A stretch of DNA of 64,000 bases from Persicaria tinctoria (GCA_037127255.1 JBANSL010000006.1:85297850-85361849), one strand, 5' to 3'; positions 44,901 to 56,474 are shown, numbered from the stretch's first letter. Notes: generated from the sequence alone by a model not told the origin. Numbers and translations are program-made.

Positions 44901-46480
44901 GGCAAATCCTGTCAAGCCCGATGATAAGCACATCGGTGGTAAGCCCCAGGGCACACTCGCTAAGGTTGATGATGAAGATGTCAGCGGTGGTAAGTCCCAG
45001 TGCACTCCTGTGAAGGTTGATGATGAAGATGTCAGCACAAAAATTGTGAATGATGTTATTTCTGATCTTTAGAAGTCTTTCTCTGCTGAGGAGTTAATGG
45101 TGAAATCATCACCCCTTTATGTTAACGTTGTGCACGTGTCCTTGCCATCAATAAGATCTGAGGTTCCAGCTGTGGATAAGGATATTCTGCCTACTGAAAT
45201 TCCTCCTTTATTTTCAACTGTTGTCGCTGACACTGAATTTGAGGTGGTAGGTGCAGAAGTGAAATGTGTGAAGGGTTTGAAATTTGAAATTTCATTAATG
45301 AAGCATGAAGTTGATAATGCCATAAGGATTGGAGATGAGCTTGGAATTCCATCAACTTCTGCTGAAGTTCCTCGATCTACCAAGTGTGAAGTTGAAGGTG
45401 CTGATGGTAAAGTTGCTGCAGTTAGAGTTCACTCATCCTTGGAAAAGTACATCTCTCTGTCTGATGATGATGACGACACGGGTGTAGGTGTTGATTGGGA
45501 TTCGGTAGCCAAGGATCCTGCAACTATAATTGAAGTTGAACAATTAAAGGCTTCTAATCTTATCCCATCAACCAGTACATTTCTATTTGGCCCAACTGAG
45601 CTTGAGAAGAAGGTGAGGATGCCAAAGCATGCCCCTAACAAGTCATTGATCATCTTGGAACATCATCAATTTATTTATGGACTTTTAAAAAAGAAAAGGT
45701 ATGCTTTATTTTTATGTTCAATCGTTGTTATGAAATGTTGTTGTCATTGTATTAGTTAAAGCATCTCATGCTAGATATATTTTTACGAATTTTGTGTAAT
45801 TTTGGGTAGGAATTTTTCTGTTGCTGGTCCAATTTCAAGATGACACAAAAAGTTTTTCTAGAACATTTTAGCGAAGAATCTGTGGCTTGATTGTCAGGTC
45901 ATAACTGCTTGTTTTTTGAAATAGATATATGTATGTGGATTGGATTTTATTGTATTAGTTGATTGCTGACATCACTTTTTTACTACGTTGTTTAACATCT
46001 AGAAGCAGGTTTGATTCACATTATGAGACGCATTTCTGAGGACCCTGTCAAATATCGAGATGTTCTTGTTCTTGATTGGCTATTTTATCTAAAGCACCTG
46101 CTTGAATATGCTGCAAATTATGAGGAAGACATACCTCTTGAAGGCAACACTGAGGAGTATTTTGTTGGTATGTGCCCTGCTGATTATGGAAAGCCATGGG
46201 AATCTGTAAAGAAAATCTACACAATATTCAATGTGATAAATAATCACTGGGTGACGTTGGAGATTAAAATTAAGGAGAGGGTAATCAACGTGTACGATTG
46301 CAATGTGCCTGCTGTTAGGGATGTTGTACTTGAAGAACAATTGCAATCGTTTGCTATTTGGCTCCCTATTCATTTGGCAAAGGCTGGGCTATATCAAAAC
46401 TTTGTTTCCTCTCATTTCCAACTAAACATGGTTCCTAGGTTAATGCATGATTCTACCGGGGTGCGATTTTATGGAAAGGA

Positions 46481-46740
46481 ATTCAATCTCGGAAGTGGTC
46501 TTTCATTACTTGGATTGCTGTAAGAAATCGGCTACCGACAGGAAGGATAGTGAGCATTGGAAAGGAGACGAGGTCGTAACATGCCCGCCGTGTAGTAATG
46601 GGGATGAATCGGAACAGCATCTGTGGTTCTCCTGTTCTTGCATTAAGGAAGCTCGAGAGATTGTATGGAGATGGGTAGGCCTTCCAAGCCGAATGGGAGA
46701 TGGGTAGGCCTTCCAAGCCGAATGGGCGTTTAGTGAAAAT
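46481..46740 (+). pseudogene. LINE zf-RVT fragment
   Basis: One frame reads WSFITWIAVRNRLPTGRIVS, and another CPPCSNGDESEQHLWFSCSC. This is the C-x2-C...H-x-x-F-x-C zinc-binding pattern at the C-terminus of plant LINE proteins. It begins where the Ulp1 homology stops. A 29-bp direct duplication (46669-46697 and 46698-46726) lies at its end. Confidence 0.7.
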
Positions 46741-47410
46741 TTGCTCAACATGATCTTATTTTTGCACAACAATATGTTATATTTTGCACAACAATAAAAT
46801 TGGACAACATTGGTGTTGGGTTTAGTTTAAAATTCATGATATGAGAGCCCTGACCCATTTTTCTGACCATAGGTGTTGGCCCATTTTATTTACTTTATAT
46901 ATGGTTGGTACTTGAGTATAATTTCCCAAGTCATTTCAACTCCCTCCACTCTCTTCCCCATTACCGTCTCTCTAAGTCTTTTCATCTTCCTCCACTGCTG
47001 TTCCCCATTCCGGATTTCTCTTAAGAAGGTGCGACCTCGCTTTTGGTATGTAGTCCTCTCCCTTTCGTTCCTCTGAAAATAAAAGTGATCGGTTAGGGTT
47101 TTTACACTTTTTCAACAAATTTTTTATTGTTGTTTTTTCCGATTTTAGATTACCTTTTCATTATCTTTCAATTGATTAAATGCATATATTGTTGTTTATG
47201 TTTAGTGAGTTGCTACCACATTATTTTCTTTGATTGTTGTTTGTATTCGACTGAAAATAAACGTGCTCGGTTAGTGTTGATGTACTCTTTCAGAAATTTT
47301 TTCCTTCTTTCTGTGACAGTAATATTTCGATTACCTTTCCTATAATCCTTGATTATTAAGTGATTGGATACTATATGAGTGTATATGTTTATTTTGTATG
47401 TGTAGGTCTT
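46741..47410 (+). other. Promoter/leader-like sequence left of element C
   Basis: This stretch has a TATA-like TTTATATATGG near 46895, then a pyrimidine-rich leader (46930-47030) and GT-bearing, T-rich intron-like sequence with no long frame. CTGAAAATAAA-GTG-TCGGTTAG occurs twice (about 47080 and 47255). It looks like the 5' end of a gene cut by element C. The exons at 52845-53192 may be its continuation. Confidence 0.4.
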
Positions 47411-48395
47411 TGATGTCCATGTTTTATGCCATGTTTTATATCTACTTTTATATCGATTTCTGCATGCATTTCATGCATTTGGGTTAGATTTATACAGAAT
47501 CTATGTAGTTTATGCTTAATTGCCAAATTAAGCATGCTCATATGCGTCAATCCGACGAACGAGGACTCGGAAAAGTGCGTTTAAAGAACGGAGCAGCATG
47601 CCGGAAACTGCTGCAGAGGTCAATATCGACCTAACTAAGTCAATATCGAGTTGAAGCCACTCGATTTCCACCCAGATATGCTAGAATCGGCTAAGGAAGA
47701 AGAGCAGAAGTCGATATCGACATGTCCTAGTCGATATCGAGTTGGCCATACATACTGAGTCAATATCCTGGAATTAACTCAAGCAAAGGAGCAAAGGAAG
47801 ACGTTGGTCGATATCGAGTACCTCAACTCGATATCGAGTAAAATCGACTCAATATCTTCCTCAAAAACCAAAACCGAGCCAAGACGGAGAGAAGCTGAAG
47901 ACTCTACTCGATATCGACATAATTTAGTCGATATCGACCAAAAAGTCACTCGATATTTGTCCTAGGAGCCGGAATCGAGTAGCAGAGAAGAAAACCCGAG
48001 AAATGTCACTCGATATCGACCGACCTTGGTCGATATCGACTCACACCCAGTGATGTCACTAATCCAATTCCGGGCTTTACTTAAAGTTTTATCCCGAATC
48101 CGATGGAGATATTTTCGAGACGAGATTCCTTGCACATGAAGACTTGAGAGATTTTATCTTTTTATCTTTTTATTTATCCTAAGGGTTAAAACAATTAAAT
48201 TACCCTAGGATTTATCATGTTTTATCTAGTTTGGATTTAATTATTTCTAGTAGGATTATATCTTCTACAATATAGATAGATAGATAGAGATATAGATAGA
48301 ATTCCTTCCTTGATTAGCAAGGGTTGGAAACCTATAAATAAAGCCCATGGGGCTAGTTTTTTATTCATTCAATTTCGGAGAGAAGTAGGGGGGGG

Positions 48396-48466
<71 letters not shown>

Positions 48467-49428
48467 TGTGTGTGTGTGTGTGGAGGCCAAGAGGAGTTTG
48501 TGAAACAAGAGCGGAATTGACTTCCTTTGGTTGTAAGCTATGTTTGGTTTAATTTAATGCAAGTTTCTTTTCAATCAACAATGTCTGTAATTGCGTTGAA
48601 GAGCGAGTACTCCACCCACTTCTAGAGTCGGGGCGAGCCCGATGATAGCCATGCGTATTTGAGGTAAAGATCCGACCTTTATCATGTTTTGAGCATCTAC
48701 TACCTTTTATGTGTTTATTACCCATTCAATGGAGATCCCTGCTAACAACTTGGATTGTAAACATAAAATCGGTAGATACAATTAGGGTTTCTTGAAAGAG
48801 TTGTCTAATTGTTGGAAAAGGCGAAAGCTTGATCCTTCGATGCAATTTGCATGATTATCGTTATTTATCTTGCCTTATGCATTCTTGGTTATTGTCGTTG
48901 CAAACCCCGATCTTGGAAGTTTTCTTTTATATAAAGTTAATTTCAAAATTTACAAATGCTTTGTTCTTTATTTTTCCTACTGTTGACTTACTCGATATTG
49001 ACCTCCTATAGGTCGATATTGACTTCTGACTCTCAATCCAGAAAGGTCGCTGATCGTTTGTGTCTCTGCAGAACAGGCCGATTTTGAGGAAGGACCAGTC
49101 GATATTGAGTCTGTTGAGTCGATAGTGAGTCTGTTGAATCGATATTGAGTGACCCTGACCAGAATTTGACTGACTTGCTGAGAACTGCCCAAAATCGACT
49201 GAACTAAGTCGATATTGACTGCCTATAGTCGATATTGAGTTGTTCTCTGGAGTCGAAATCGAGTGAGATTCTTCTGCTGCTTAGGATACGCTGACACGCT
49301 TCCTCGAGGATCGATCCTAACTTCCCGCTGCTACATCAGGAGCAAGTCTTGAATATTATTTGCTCGGAATTGAATCGGTTTGCGTTACTTTATTTATATT
49401 TTATTTACAATCTCGATTTCCTCTGTCA
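47411..49428 (+). repeat. 5' LTR of element C
   Basis: It starts TGATGTCCATG and ends near CTGTCA. It contains TATAAATA at 48333-48340 followed by AAGCCCATGGGGCTAG, a promoter block shared with D and E. TCGATATCGA arrays lie at 47600-48060 (before the TATA box) and 48985-49265 (after it). The end is less certain than the start because of divergence. Confidence 0.8.
48386..48482 (+). repeat. Compound microsatellite (G)n(GA)n(GT)n in LTR C
   Basis: Eleven or so G residues run into about 33 GA units and then about 9 GT units. It lies some 50 bp downstream of the LTR TATA box, in what should be the transcribed R region. Elements D and E have only short GAGAGA sequence or none at this point. Confidence 0.95.
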
Positions 49429-49433
49429 ATAAA

Positions 49434-49451
49434 TTGGCGTCGTTGCCGGGG
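49434..49451 (+). other. Primer binding site of element C
   Basis: TTGGCGTCGTTGCCGGGG is complementary to the tRNA-Asp 3' end with one mismatch (T for C in GGCGCC). Confidence 0.8.
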
Positions 49452-49514
49452 AAGCTATTATTCGCGCCTTAGGTAGTTAGATCTCACGTTTTCCTTGAGT
49501 CACTTTGCAGGTGT

Positions 49515-50793
49515 ATGCGCCGTTCTAGTCAACCACCTGAGTTTGACGGCTTAGACGACCCGGAACGCCTTATACACGTCCACGCTAAATTGAAAAGAGC
49601 CATGGCGGCCGCAGAAACACAAGAACAGCTGATACAGAGGCTTTGAGCTGAGTTAGAAGCCAAGGATACTGCTCTCACCACTGAGAGAGCACGCACTACA
49701 CATGAAGCTGCGCGAAGGAGGCAACTCGAAGATGAGCTTGCCCAATACCCTACCACTGCAGAGGATTACATGCACCCGACTCTCGTCGTGCCTGAATCGG
49801 CTATTCTAATCCCTGAAAACAACTTTGAACTTCGCACTGCTTTCTTAATAGAGATTAAAAATAATGCTTTTTACGGAAGATTTGATGAATGTCCTCTTCA
49901 ACTTATTACCAACTTTACCGATATATGTCGTACTCTTCCTGAAGGTACCACTTTGGAATATGTCATGATGAAGGCTTTTCGTTGGTCTTTGGCTGGTCCA
50001 GCATTGAAATGGATTGAAGGTCTCCGTCCACGGTCCCTCACAACATGAACTGAAGTAAGGCAGGAATTTCTCAACAAATTATTTCCTCCTGCCAAGACAT
50101 CTCTCCTCCGCCAAAAGATTACAACTTTCAAACAGAAGCCTGGAGCCACTAACAAAGGCACGAGAACGATATAAGGATCTGCTGTGATCTTGCCCTACAC
50201 ATGGACATCCACCCTGCATCGTTTAAGAGATCTTCTTCAATTCTCTTGACCTGGCTGCTAAGGATAGAATCAACACCTATACTCATTATGAGTATCTGAC
50301 AATGCCGCCAGCTGACGCATGGGCTACCCTCGACAAGCTGACCAACTACGACAATAAATATGGGGCTCCAACAAACTATGATGAAGATGCCTACGCCAGG
50401 CCAGCCCTATCCATTCCACTCTATGAAGCTGCTAAGGAGATTGACCCAGATGTCAGGGAGCAGTACTACAAGGATCAAAATCGCAAGCTACTCAAGCAAG
50501 TCAAGTACCTCTCTGACAACCAACCTTACATCGAATGCGGTTCACAACGGCACACCACTACTGAGTGCCCACATACAGAGCAAGTCAGGATGAAAGAAAC
50601 TCACGAGGAAGTAGCTTATGCAGGGGGTCCCAATCACTGTATGGGGGATCAAAGGTTCTATCAACCACAACGGAACCAAGGTCCTTCTAGGAACCCCCAC
50701 TCATACAGAGCTCCAGGACATCCGGAAAGGGACCAGAAGAAGGACGATTTACAGCTCATCCTCGACGAGATGTGGAAAAATCAAGCACAATAG
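49515..50793 (+). pseudogene. Element C gag, decayed
   Basis: ATG 49515 follows TTTGCAGGTGT. The protein starts MRRSSQPPEFDGLDDPERL. A TGA interrupts near 49645. The gag core (AFRWSLAGPALKWIEGL) lies at 49970-50030 and is followed by a stop at 50046 and frameshifts to about 50290. The last part (50302-50793) keeps the CCHC knuckle CGSQRHTTTEC near 50540 and a basic Gln/Pro-rich stretch (NQGPSRNPHSYRAPGHPE). Related frames in D and E show the expected continuous form. Confidence 0.85.
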
Positions 50794-51054
50794 CAGCAGT
50801 CTACAAGCGCCATCAATAATCAGCTCCAAAACATCAATAAAAGATTTGGAAAGCTGGATATTTGGAAGAGAAACATAGATACCCAGATGGGTCAATTTGC
50901 GGCGCAGATTCCACGACCAACCGGGTAGCTCCTTGGGCATATAGAACCAAATCTTAATGGGAAGCACGAACATGTCGCTGCTGTAAAGCTACGAAGCGGT
51001 CACAAATTGCACGAACCAAAGAACGGAGAAGCAAACGGAACTACTGAATAGCAG

Positions 51055-52414
51055 ATGGATTTTGACCATACCCAGGTCAATATCGACCAAACAGTAGTCG
51101 ATATTAAGCACGGACGAGTCGATATTGACTCTGCAGCACCAGCCACCTCGACTTCGACTCCACCAGTCAATATCGAGCAGCACAAGGTCGATATCGACCC
51201 ACTTAAACTCAATATTGAGTCCCCTCCAGTCAATATTGACTCATCTGCAGCCCCTCCGACATCTGTTCTAGCTCCGAAAAAGGCGCTTCCTTTTCCTTCC
51301 AAGGCGCTGAAAGATCCCACTATAGGTAGACTTAAAAGGTTTGTTATAAGATGCTTCAAGAACTGAATGTCTCAATTCCTTTTACAGAAGCTCTTCAAGA
51401 GATGCCTGCATATGTCCAGTTCCTCAAGGAAATCCTTAGCAACAAGCGATCTATCTCATAAATCGCCAGCGAGTGCAAAAGAATGGACTTCCCTGAGAAG
51501 AGACCTGACCCTGGTAAGTTCTCTATTACTGTGGGATTTGGACAATATAAATATGAGTCCTTGTGTGATTTAGGAGCAAGTGTGAGTATCATGCCCTTAT
51601 CAATCTGGCGAAGGTTAAGATAGGGTCCATAAAGCCTTTTGATGCCAAGCTATACATGGCAAACAATACAGTGGTTATCCCTACATGTATAGTCTAGAAT
51701 GTCCCTGTCCAGGTTGGTAAGTTCTATATTCCCGCTGATTTCCTGATTATAGATTGTGCCGAAGATCCTACTAACCCTATTATTCTTGGTAGACTATTCC
51801 TAGCTACTACAGATGCTAAAATCAGCGTAAAGCAGCGATTGCTCACCTTCAAAATAGGAGACGAGATCTTAGATTTCTCTTTTGGCCCTATGAAAGAGGA
51901 AACTTCATGGCTAGAGGTGAAGAGCATCAGCAACCACGGGGACGAGCAAACAACAACAGCGGAAAGCACCAAGACACAGCTCGATATCGACATCACCAAC
52001 TCGATATCGACCACGCAACTCGATATCGACCCCCTCCGATCGATATCAACCTCCTCTACTGAATCCCCGACTTGCCATAAGCCTGAGTATGAGGTCCCTG
52101 CACTCGATATTGATCCCTATCACTCGATATCGACTGACCCCCAACCCAAAGATTTCTGTTTTGGGCCCGAAAAGGTAAGTTCAGGTATGATTTCTACTCC
52201 TCCTCAGTCCATTGATAAATTTAATAAGTATTTAAGGGGAGGTGAGGCCCCATGGCGAACTAATCTGCAAAGGATGAAAGTCGGAAAGAAGAAAAAAGGA
52301 AAGGGAGACTATGCAAGCAACCACCTATCAGTCGAGCTTGCATACTACAATCAGGACCTAGATGATCCAGGAGAAGGGCCAAGCACAAGGGGGGCCCACA
52401 TTGACGGTCCTTGA
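51055..52414 (+). pseudogene. Element C heptad linker and aspartic protease, decayed
   Basis: The N-terminal part (51055-51260) reads VNIDQTVVDIKHGRVDIDS and VDIDPLKLNIESPPVNIDS, seven-residue repeats encoded by TCGATATCGA-type DNA. Frameshifts near 51360 and 51620 and a stop break the protease. Recognisable pieces are the DLGAS-containing stretch near 51570, VVIPTC near 51680 and PIILGRLFLATTDAKISV near 51780. The tail (51839-52414) has another LDIDI/LDIDP array and ends with the Lys-rich KVGKKKKGKGDYA region shared with E. Confidence 0.8.
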
Positions 52415-52815
52415 GCGCGAACGGAGAAGTCGGCCTAGCGACTCTAAAATCTAGAGCATGTACATAAAACTTTTGAATTTTGGGACTTTGAAACTTTTGG
52501 TTTTGGTTTTTTTGTTTTTTTTGTTTTTGACTTTGAATACTTCATGTGGAATCTTATCTTTTTGCGGGAAAAACTAACAAATTCTACAGGTCGAAATAAA
52601 TTGGAGTCAAGCCAACCTGGTCGATATCGACCTAAATTAGTCGATATTGACCCCTGAGGTAGAAATTGACCCAGCAGCAGAAGAGATAGACCAGTTGATT
52701 TTGACCCAACTTACTCGATATCGAATGAAGTTGGTCGATATCGACCTACACCTAGTGGATATCGACTCATGGCAACCTACATCAACCCTATTTCGACCCT
52801 ACAGCGCGTTATTCG
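52415..52815 (+). other. Element C downstream non-coding part
   Basis: It contains GTCGGCCTAGCGACTCTAAA, also found after the protease frame in B and E, then T-rich sequence and a third array of TCGATATCGA words (52615-52770). Similarity to E stops around 52815. Confidence 0.65.
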
Positions 52816-52844
52816 GTGAGTTTTTTAATTTTTCCCCCCTCTAG

Positions 52845-53192
52845 TGGATAGAGGCTCGCAGGGCCGAGTTGGTGGAAGCCATTGTGGTTCATTATACATT
52901 ATATGAGGAATTACAAAGATCAATAATAGCAACCGAACATCATATTCGTAGTGCACCCAAAGATGAAGACGCTGAAGCACTATCAAAGGTGATATTTGAA
53001 GTTTTATCCTTAATTTTTCCCCCCTCTAGTCTTGACTCTTGTATTTTATGTTTTATCTAGGTGGAACGAGAACTTGGGAAACAAAGATAGATGTTGGAAG
53101 AGGCAAAGGACAACCTTATGCAGTGCGTTAAAGAAGTTTTAGATGCAGAAATGGAAAAGAGGAGGAAGATTGATGACTTTTTAGGACTGTAG
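52845..53192 (+). pseudogene. Last two exons of an unidentified small gene
   Basis: Exon 52845-52988 (WIEARRAELVEAIVVHYTLYEELQ...) splices in phase 0, over an intron of 72 bp, to 53061-53192 (VERELGKQR, stop, MLEEAKDNLMQCVKEVLDAEMEKRRKIDDFLGL). One TAG at 53088-53090 breaks an otherwise clear frame. The product is charged and helical, coiled-coil-like. I do not recognise the family. Short proteins with such a tail accompany some plant DNA transposons. The upstream part may be the leader at 46741-47410, separated by element C. Confidence 0.45.
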
Positions 53193-53586
53193 TTCTAGTA
53201 TATTAATAACTGATAATATTGGAACTTATTTATATGTTCAATGCATTTTTTTTTAGTTTCTATGTGTTTCAGACTAATGATATGATGTAACTTATTAATA
53301 TCATATTAATTATATGGATATTTTGTACTTTCGCACCTTGTATTTGATATTATAAAGTGTTACTGAAGTTTTATGTCTATCTTTTATGATATTGCGGACA
53401 CGTTGAGTAATTTGGGGATTGTTTTGGTAAAAGTAGTGCTGACACTATTTAACTAAGGTTTTATGTTATTCGTAATTTGGTGAAATTAGTGGTGACAAAT
53501 CTCTGTTTTATATTTTGACACTAATATATTATATGTTCACATCCTAATTCTCTAAAAGTATTAGTCTCGTGAGCATTAAGAAAGGT
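53193..53586. other. AT-rich spacer
   Basis: No coding frame, repeat or element end is recognised. It may hold the 3' ends of the flanking plus- and minus-strand gene remnants, which converge here. Confidence 0.45.
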
Positions 53587-54616
53587 AGATCATGTTTTGA
53601 AAAGCGACTTGCATTTTCTTTTATCCCCTAAAGGCCTCCCTGGTGGAATATGAGTTTCAGTTTGAGTGGGAAGGGGATTGGCAGGAGTGCATAATGTGGC
53701 TCTAGTCTTAGCTTGAACATCCTGTTGTATTGTTCTTTTATCCCCCAAAGGTCTCCCTTGTGGAATATCAGTTTCAGTTTGAGTGGGAAGGGGATTGGCA
53801 AGAGTGCATCATGTGTCTCCAGTCTTAGCTTGAACATCCCGTTGTATTGGAGGATGACCATGGCCTTCTGTAGGATTATGTTGTACGTCATTAGCATTCT
53901 CGTTTGCATTTGCAGGGTTCTGCGCCATGCCTGTATCTTCCTCAAAAGCATGATCATTTCCAAATAAATAAAAGGAAAAATTCTCATCTCTTTTGATATT
54001 TGATTTCAATTTTTGCTTGTTCTGATATGCCACCTCAATCTGAGTATTGCAATCTATGAAAGCACGATCTGACCATAATGGGTGTTGGGAGTTGTTAAAA
54101 ATTGTGTTTGGAGAGTCCTCCATATAAGACCTATCAGCAACATCTGTAGCAGGCTTAGAGGTCACATCTTCCATCCCTAGAAGTTGGTTTGCCCCATGTA
54201 GAAGTCTTTTCACCTTGTCATCATGTTGTGGTTCAGGTGGTACATTTATAGACCACTCTGCAAAATCGGATATAGCAGATGCAAGAACAGAAGTTTTTTG
54301 AGCAAAATATTGTATCCAACTCTAGAAAATAACAGCGCATAAAAAATAAGAATAAAAAAAACATCAGCAAATATCAAAACATGCTAAACTATACCAATAT
54401 TAGATTGATTTGGTTTAAAAAATTCATATAAATCTCAACTAGGGGTGTTTGTTTTTTTGGATGAGCAGGGTGACTAGTGCCTTCATCGTTTTGTCTAGTA
54501 GTGTGGGGACAAGTTGTAGGTGGTATGTCTTGATGAGGAGGAAAAAATTGGCGAGCCTGGACTAAGCCACAACCAAAGCCTCCAGTACTAATATCATTAG
54601 TTTCCCGTTTGCGCAA
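53587..54616 (-). pseudogene. Unidentified low-complexity protein gene, minus strand
   Basis: A first piece (54616 down to about 54400) reads MRKRETNDISTGGFGCGLVQ and ends near a GTATAG donor. A second exon starts at 54321 after TTTTCTAG (SWIQYFAQKTSVLASAISDF) and continues through KRLLHGANQLLGMEDVTSKP to about 53810, where a stop occurs. Beyond it a 38-residue unit (QAKT...PANPLPTQTET.IPPGRPLGDKR) is present twice. The composition (Asn, Gln, Pro, Asp rich) resembles the middle of transposon-borne Ulp1 genes, but no domain is diagnostic. Confidence 0.4.
53627..53855 (-). repeat. Two tandem 114-bp (38-codon) repeats
   Basis: Copies start at 53627 and 53741 (plus-strand CCCCTAAAGGCCTCCCT and CCCCCAAAGGTCTCCCT). 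Identity is high and the period is a multiple of three, so the repeat arose within a coding frame. Confidence 0.85.
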
Positions 54617-54627
54617 AATTTTGTAAT

Positions 54628-56472
54628 TGTTGTGAGCCTAATTCCCCATGTTTTACACCTACTTTTATATCGTTTTCTGCATACATTTCATGCATTTGAG
54701 CTATAATAGTACAAAATCTATGTAGTTTATGTTTATTTGCCAAATTATGGAATCTACACTAGTTTCTGTTTAAATTCGCAGAAATCGAAGCAATTTACAG
54801 CAGTTCTGAAAAAGGAAGAAAAGCTCGAAAGTCAACTACAGAAGTCCAAGGTCAAAGAGCGGTGGAACCAAGACAAATCAAGCTGAAGTCAAGCGTTACT
54901 CGATATCGAGAAGCTTTCCTCGATATCGACAAAAATATGCACACAAGCCTGGTCGAGGACAAGCCATATCGAGAAGCTGAGAGACGAAGCCAACCCGACT
55001 CCAGAGACTTCCTCGATATCGAGTAATTTACTCGATATCGACCAAACCCTAAAGCCATACCTGGAGTCGAGGAAGCAGCACCTGATCGAGAAGTCAAAGA
55101 CCTAGAAATACCGAGCATCACTTCCTCTATATCGAGTAAATTGCTCGATATCGACAAAACCAAGATCACCTGTCCGAGCCAAGTCGAGAAGCAGTTGCTC
55201 GAGCAAGCCAGTGAAGCCCATTCGACGAACCAAGTTCCTCGATATCGAGTAAAACTCTCTTGGGCCGCGTTATGATGTGGACTGTTCGAGTCGAGTTAGG
55301 CTTGCTTGGATACGAAGTTGTCCGATTCTATCCACATCTATCAAGTCTTATCAAGATCTATTAACTCCATGGAGGATTTACGTACTTTAGATATATTTCC
55401 TTTTTTGATTTAATTCTATTATTCCATTTTTTAATCTTTAAGTAAGTAGATAAAGAGATATAGATATAGATAGATATTTCCTTCCTTAATTAGCCAGGTT
55501 TGGAAGCCTATAAATAAAGCCATAGAGGCTGGATTTTAGTCATTCAATTTCAGAGACAATTAGTCACATAGAGAGAGAAGGAGAAGAGGTTGTAAGTTTG
55601 GTTGAGTTTATTAATGCAAGTTAGTTCTTTATCATCAAAAATGTTTGCGATTACGATGAAGAGCAAGTAGTCCACCCAACTTCTAGGGTCGGGGTGAGCC
55701 CGACGGTAGCCATGTAAGGTGATGCGGTAAAGGTACGATCTTTTTATGCAATTCGTCTTCTATCCCTATGAGCATGATTCTTTTTCGAAAATTGAAGGTG
55801 ATCCTTGTTTGTATTATTGAAGCGAAAGTGATCTTAATACAACTTGGGTTAATTATGTGAAAAGGGTTAGTAACAATTAGGGTTTATGCGAAAGCCTCTA
55901 TATTCCTATTTGTTAATAACGAAAGTTATTTGATGGAAAGCATTATCTTTTATGTCTTTATGTGTTATTTTACATGGTTATCGTTGTGGTGTTGAAACCC
56001 TGATCTTGGAAGTCTTCTAGTTTATTGAGGTTATTCCGATTCAAAGTTTTTGCATTCGTTTTAGTTTCTGCTCTACTCGATATCGACCAAAACTGGTCGA
56101 CATCGACTTCTGACTTTCGATCAACGAGATCGGTTTAGTTTCTGGTGTGCAGGTACCCGAGATCGACAAAGGCTTTACTCGATATCGAGTAAGAACTCGT
56201 CGATATCGACCAACATCCAGTGACTGTTGCTTGCTTGTTCCACTTGGCCGACTTTCTGTCGAGTAACTTTACTCGAGGTCGAGCATCTATAGTCGACTTC
56301 TGTTGTGAGATTTTTCGCTGCCTAGGATCCGCTGACACGCTTTCTCGTGGATCGATTCTGACTTCTCACTGCTGCATCAGGAGGAGGTCTAGTAATTATT
56401 TGCAAAGGACGGAATCTAGTTTGCTTTACATTATTTATATTTTATTGCAAATTTCGATTTCCTCCTACAACA
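54628..56472 (+). repeat. 5' LTR of element D
   Basis: It starts TGTTGTGAGCC and ends CTACAACA, the same termini as element B. TATAAATA is at 55509-55516. Palindrome arrays lie at 54895-55255 and 56075-56290. It has the short leader block GGATCCGCTGACACGC near 56325 shared with the other LTRs. Confidence 0.88.
54895..55255 (+). repeat. Paired TCGATATCGA palindromes in the LTR of element D
   Basis: Pairs occur at about 54900/54920, 55015/55034 and 55128/55147 (one member TCTATATCGA), with further single copies. The typical layout is CTCGATATCGAGTA, a short spacer, then CTCGATATCGACAA. Start-to-start spacing is 19-20 bp. No reading frame is conserved here. Confidence 0.85.
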
Positions 56473-56474
56473 AA

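Larger units (their letters stand above)
31955..46480 (+). pseudogene. DUF1985 / Ulp1 (C48) protease gene of Mutator-like type, broken
   Basis: Exon 1 (31955-31979, MSSSSSSS) splices in phase to 42197-42237, after the intron that holds element B. The next exon, from about 42344 (GLEYCIPVSERFHSRSNIYS), shows the DUF1985 pattern up to VEKFFHGDL near 43275, with TAG at 42704 and a frameshift near 42760. A charged, Ser-rich middle follows (43380-45760) with several stops. A Ulp1 C48-like piece at 46011-46480 keeps the His region NNHWVTLEIKIKE and the Asp region VINVYDCNV. The region expected to hold the catalytic Cys is missing, cut off by LINE-like DNA. Such genes ride on plant Mutator-like elements. 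I do not see both terminal repeats. Confidence 0.75.
47411..52815 (+). mobile_element. LTR retrotransposon C, Athila-like, 3' truncated
   Basis: 5' LTR, tRNA-Asp-type primer site, decayed gag and protease are present. Homology to element E ends around 52815 without a 3' LTR. No RT or integrase is visible. LTR start TGATGT differs from TGTTGT in B and D. Several stops and frameshifts in gag and protease make this the oldest-looking of the family copies here. Confidence 0.8.

Noticed and set aside
48310..48552. An 80-codon frame with (RE)n
   Set aside because: It is created by the GA microsatellite in LTR C.
54628..56472. LTR of element D as the missing 3' LTR of element C
   Set aside because: It is followed at once by a primer site and a gag start, so it is a 5' LTR. 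Its termini (TGTTGT) also differ from those of C (TGATGT).
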